The notes under the pieces were generated by a model. It saw nothing but the letters and a program-made list of their open reading frames with translations, did no database searches and was not told where the DNA came from. Below, piece after piece: positions 62,155 through 64,000 of a stretch of 64,000 nucleotides of DNA. Origin of the DNA: Hyphomicrobiales bacterium (GTDB lineage: Bacteria > Pseudomonadota > Alphaproteobacteria > Rhizobiales > Rhizobiaceae). Positions within the stretch are counted from its first letter, which is position 1, and each line of letters begins with the position of its first letter. The position numbers and the translations under genes were made by a program. Location of the stretch: contig UBNQ01000019.1 in NCBI GenBank assembly GCA_900466875.1, forward strand, positions 1 through 64,000, written 5' to 3'.

Positions 62155-63483
62155 CTATCCGAGCGTTCTCGCCGTCAGTTTCGGCAGCATCAGGCGGAAG
62201 GCGATGCTACGGGCGCTCTGGAAGAGAAGCAGCGCGATCCACAGGCCGTGATTGCCGAAGAGCGGCTGCAGCACGGCCCAGGCGGCGAAATAGGTGGCGA
62301 GCGAGAGCAGCATGAGATTGCGCATCTCCCGTGACCATGTCGCGCCGATATAAACCCCATCCATCTGGAAGGCGATGGCGCCGACCAAGGGCATGATCGC
62401 GGCATAGGGCAGAAAACCTTCGGCCAGCTGTTCGACGGTCGCATTGGGGGATGCCAGATCGATGACCCACCAGCCGCCGGCGAGGAAGGACAGCGCAACA
62501 AGCGCGCCGAAGACCAGCGCCCAGAGCGTGGTGAGTTTGATCATCCGGTCGAAGGCGGCACGGTTTCTGGCTCCGACGGCGCGGCCGGCCAGCTGTTCGG
62601 CAGCCGTCGCGATGCCGTCGAGGAAGGCGACGCCGAAGAAATAGAAGCGCAGGAGGATGGTGTTGGCGGCGAGGATATCGATGCCGAGTTCACCGCTCTG
62701 GCGGGTGAAGAAAGAAAGCCCGATCAGCAATGCAAACGAGCGGATCATCATGTCGCCATTGACAGAGAAGAGCCGGCGCAGGCTTTTCATGTCCGGCAAA
62801 TTCCAGCTCGACTTGTCGGTGCGACAGAGGATGATGGCGGCACCGGCCAGTGCCGTGACGATTTCGGAGACGAGGCTGGCAATGGCAAGGCCTGCCACGC
62901 CGCCATCGAGACCGAGTACCCACCAGATGCTCAAGCCCAGATTGAGGCCGTTCAGCAGGCCCTGCAGCAGCATGGCGGTCAATGCATCGCCGCGGCCGAT
63001 GATCCAGCCGAAGGCGACGAAATTGAACAGCACGAAGGGGGCCGACCAGACGCGCCAGGAGAAATAGACTTTTGCCGCGTCGGCCACCGCACCATCGGCT
63101 CCGAGCACGGTCAGCCCGAGATTGCCGATCGGGACGTGCAGGAGGAGGATGACGAGGCCGGCGACCATGGAAATGGTCAGGCCGCCGAGAAGCATGCGCT
63201 GCTCATAACGGCGGTCGCCGGCGCCAAAAGCCTGGGCGGTAAAGCCGGTCGTCGCGCCGCGCAAAAAATTGAAGGTGACGAACAGCACGTCGAAAATGAC
63301 GGCGGCGAGCGCCACGCCGCCGATCAGCGCCTCCTGCCCCAATTGCCCGATCACGCCCGTCGCCACGAGGCTGACGAGCGGGGTCGAGAAATGGGCGATC
63401 ATCATCGGGATCGCGATGCGCAGCACTTCGCGATGGGTGACATCGAAGGAGGGGGCGCTGTCTGCCGTCGTTGCGGTTGCCAC
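62155..63483 (-). CDS. MATE-family efflux transporter (DinF-like)
   Basis: A 442-residue protein with twelve hydrophobic segments and the MATE-type start VLRIAIPMMIAHFSTPLVSLVATGVIGQLG, followed by FVTFNFLRGATTGFTAQAFGAGD. These exporters use Na+ or H+ to expel cationic drugs. The start codon is GTG at 63483, directly after the stop of the preceding gene, with GGAAAG ahead. It is probably co-transcribed with that gene. Confidence 0.9.
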   Translation of the reverse strand: MATATTADSAPSFDVTHREVLRIAIPMMIAHFSTPLVSLVATGVIGQLGQEALIGGVALAAVIFDVLFVTFNFLRGATTGFTAQAFGAGDRRYEQRMLLGGLTISMVAGLVILLLHVPIGNLGLTVLGADGAVADAAKVYFSWRVWSAPFVLFNFVAFGWIIGRGDALTAMLLQGLLNGLNLGLSIWWVLGLDGGVAGLAIASLVSEIVTALAGAAIILCRTDKSSWNLPDMKSLRRLFSVNGDMMIRSFALLIGLSFFTRQSGELGIDILAANTILLRFYFFGVAFLDGIATAAEQLAGRAVGARNRAAFDRMIKLTTLWALVFGALVALSFLAGGWWVIDLASPNATVEQLAEGFLPYAAIMPLVGAIAFQMDGVYIGATWSREMRNLMLLSLATYFAAWAVLQPLFGNHGLWIALLLFQSARSIAFRLMLPKLTARTLG

Positions 63484-64000
63484 TTAGTCTTTCCGGTGCG
63501 GTTCTCCGAGCGTATGCATCAACCGGTTGGCCCAGCCGAAGATCGCCACGGAATGAATGAGGTCGAGGATTTCAAGATCACTCAGGCCGGTCTCGCGCAA
63601 GTGGTAGAACTGGTAGACGCCGACATTATCCGGGTGGGCGGTCAGATCGACGCCAAAATTGAACAGCGCCTGATCGTGTTCGCCTAGATCGGCATCGAGA
63701 CCGTTCTGGTAGATTTCCTCCACCACTTCCGGCCGTTTTTCCAGCTGGATGAAACGGTTGGCGTGAACCTGGGCGCAATAGATGCAGTGGTTGACGAAAG
63801 AGGCGGCCAGCGCCCCGAGCTCACGCCCGCCGCGCGACAGGCCGCCGTCGCTATACATGATATCGTTGAAGAGCGGCGAGCGCTCGGCCAGCATCTCGGT
63901 TTCCTGCGCCAGCACCAGCACATAGGCGGAAACTTTTGTATTGGACGGGGTGACCTTCAGCGCATCGAGCTGTTCGGGCGTCGCCGTCTGCAGATCGACC
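63484..64000 (-). CDS. Carboxymuconolactone-decarboxylase / AhpD-fold protein, 5' end outside window
   Basis: The frame runs to the window edge without a start in view (VDLQTATPEQLDALKVTPSNTKVSAYVLVLAQE is the most upstream reading). The AhpD-type redox motif is visible in HCIYCAQVHA (CxxC followed by His), and the family segments FNFGVDLTAHPDNVG and LSDLEILDLIHSVAIFGWANRLMH follow. Such proteins act as alkylhydroperoxidase-like disulfide reductases. The stop at 63484 adjoins the MATE start. Confidence 0.85.
   Translation of the reverse strand, partial: VDLQTATPEQLDALKVTPSNTKVSAYVLVLAQETEMLAERSPLFNDIMYSDGGLSRGGRELGALAASFVNHCIYCAQVHANRFIQLEKRPEVVEEIYQNGLDADLGEHDQALFNFGVDLTAHPDNVGVYQFYHLRETGLSDLEILDLIHSVAIFGWANRLMHTLGEPHRKD

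Overview
The window looks like part of a repABC-type plasmid (or chromid) of an alphaproteobacterium in the Rhizobiaceae. The evidence is a complete repA-repB-repC replicator on the minus strand (37584-41150) with an antisense-RNA promoter between repB and repC. There are also parS-like palindromes, a rhizobial-type rha catabolic cluster with its Pedro-style ABC transporter order (rhaRSTPQUK diverging from rhaDI), several further sugar and peptide ABC operons, and typical rhizobial intergenic palindromes. No rRNA, tRNA or CRISPR array was seen.

The outstanding region is 5855-24843, an apparently complete CO-oxidising, H2-evolving module. hypF comes first, then cooMKLXUH (membrane-bound energy-converting [NiFe] hydrogenase). 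A strong hairpin follows, and then hypA-cooF-cooS-cooC-cooT-cooJ (Ni-carbon monoxide dehydrogenase, its electron-transfer partner and nickel insertion), cooA (haem CO sensor of the CRP/FNR superfamily), a HupE/UreJ nickel permease and hypBCDE. All metal ligands expected in CooS, CooH and CooA can be found, apart from the N-terminal proline of CooA. Two sites resembling the CooA operator (TGTCR-N6-YGACA) lie just upstream of cooM and hypA. The inferred function is the water-gas-shift reaction CO + H2O -> CO2 + H2 with ion translocation, carried as one self-regulated block on a rhizobial replicon.

The left flank (1-5384) holds a TumE/TumA-type toxin-antitoxin pair, a 5'-truncated inositol-monophosphatase-family gene, a LysR regulator diverging from two short-chain dehydrogenases, a broken small membrane-protein gene and a DUF1097 membrane protein. 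The right border of the coo block (24862-25640) is a graveyard: the C-terminal piece of an IS110-family transposase next to a frameshifted RHE_PE00001-family gene, followed by two identical perfect parS-like palindromes.

From 26234 to 37310 lies the L-rhamnose locus, with a Pmp3/YqaE peptide gene placed antisense between rhaD and rhaI. After repABC come a small cysteine-containing protein preceded by an Irr/ICE-like box, and a LacI-controlled ABC transporter with a GH63-like glycoside hydrolase. Next are a small membrane protein, a DapA-family lyase, and a RidA / dipeptide-type ABC transporter / M81 metallopeptidase operon facing a D-threonine-aldolase-like enzyme and an RpiR regulator. The window ends with an MFS transporter, a MATE exporter and a partial carboxymuconolactone-decarboxylase-family protein.

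Functions are assigned by reading protein sequences and motifs from memory of the families. No database search was run.
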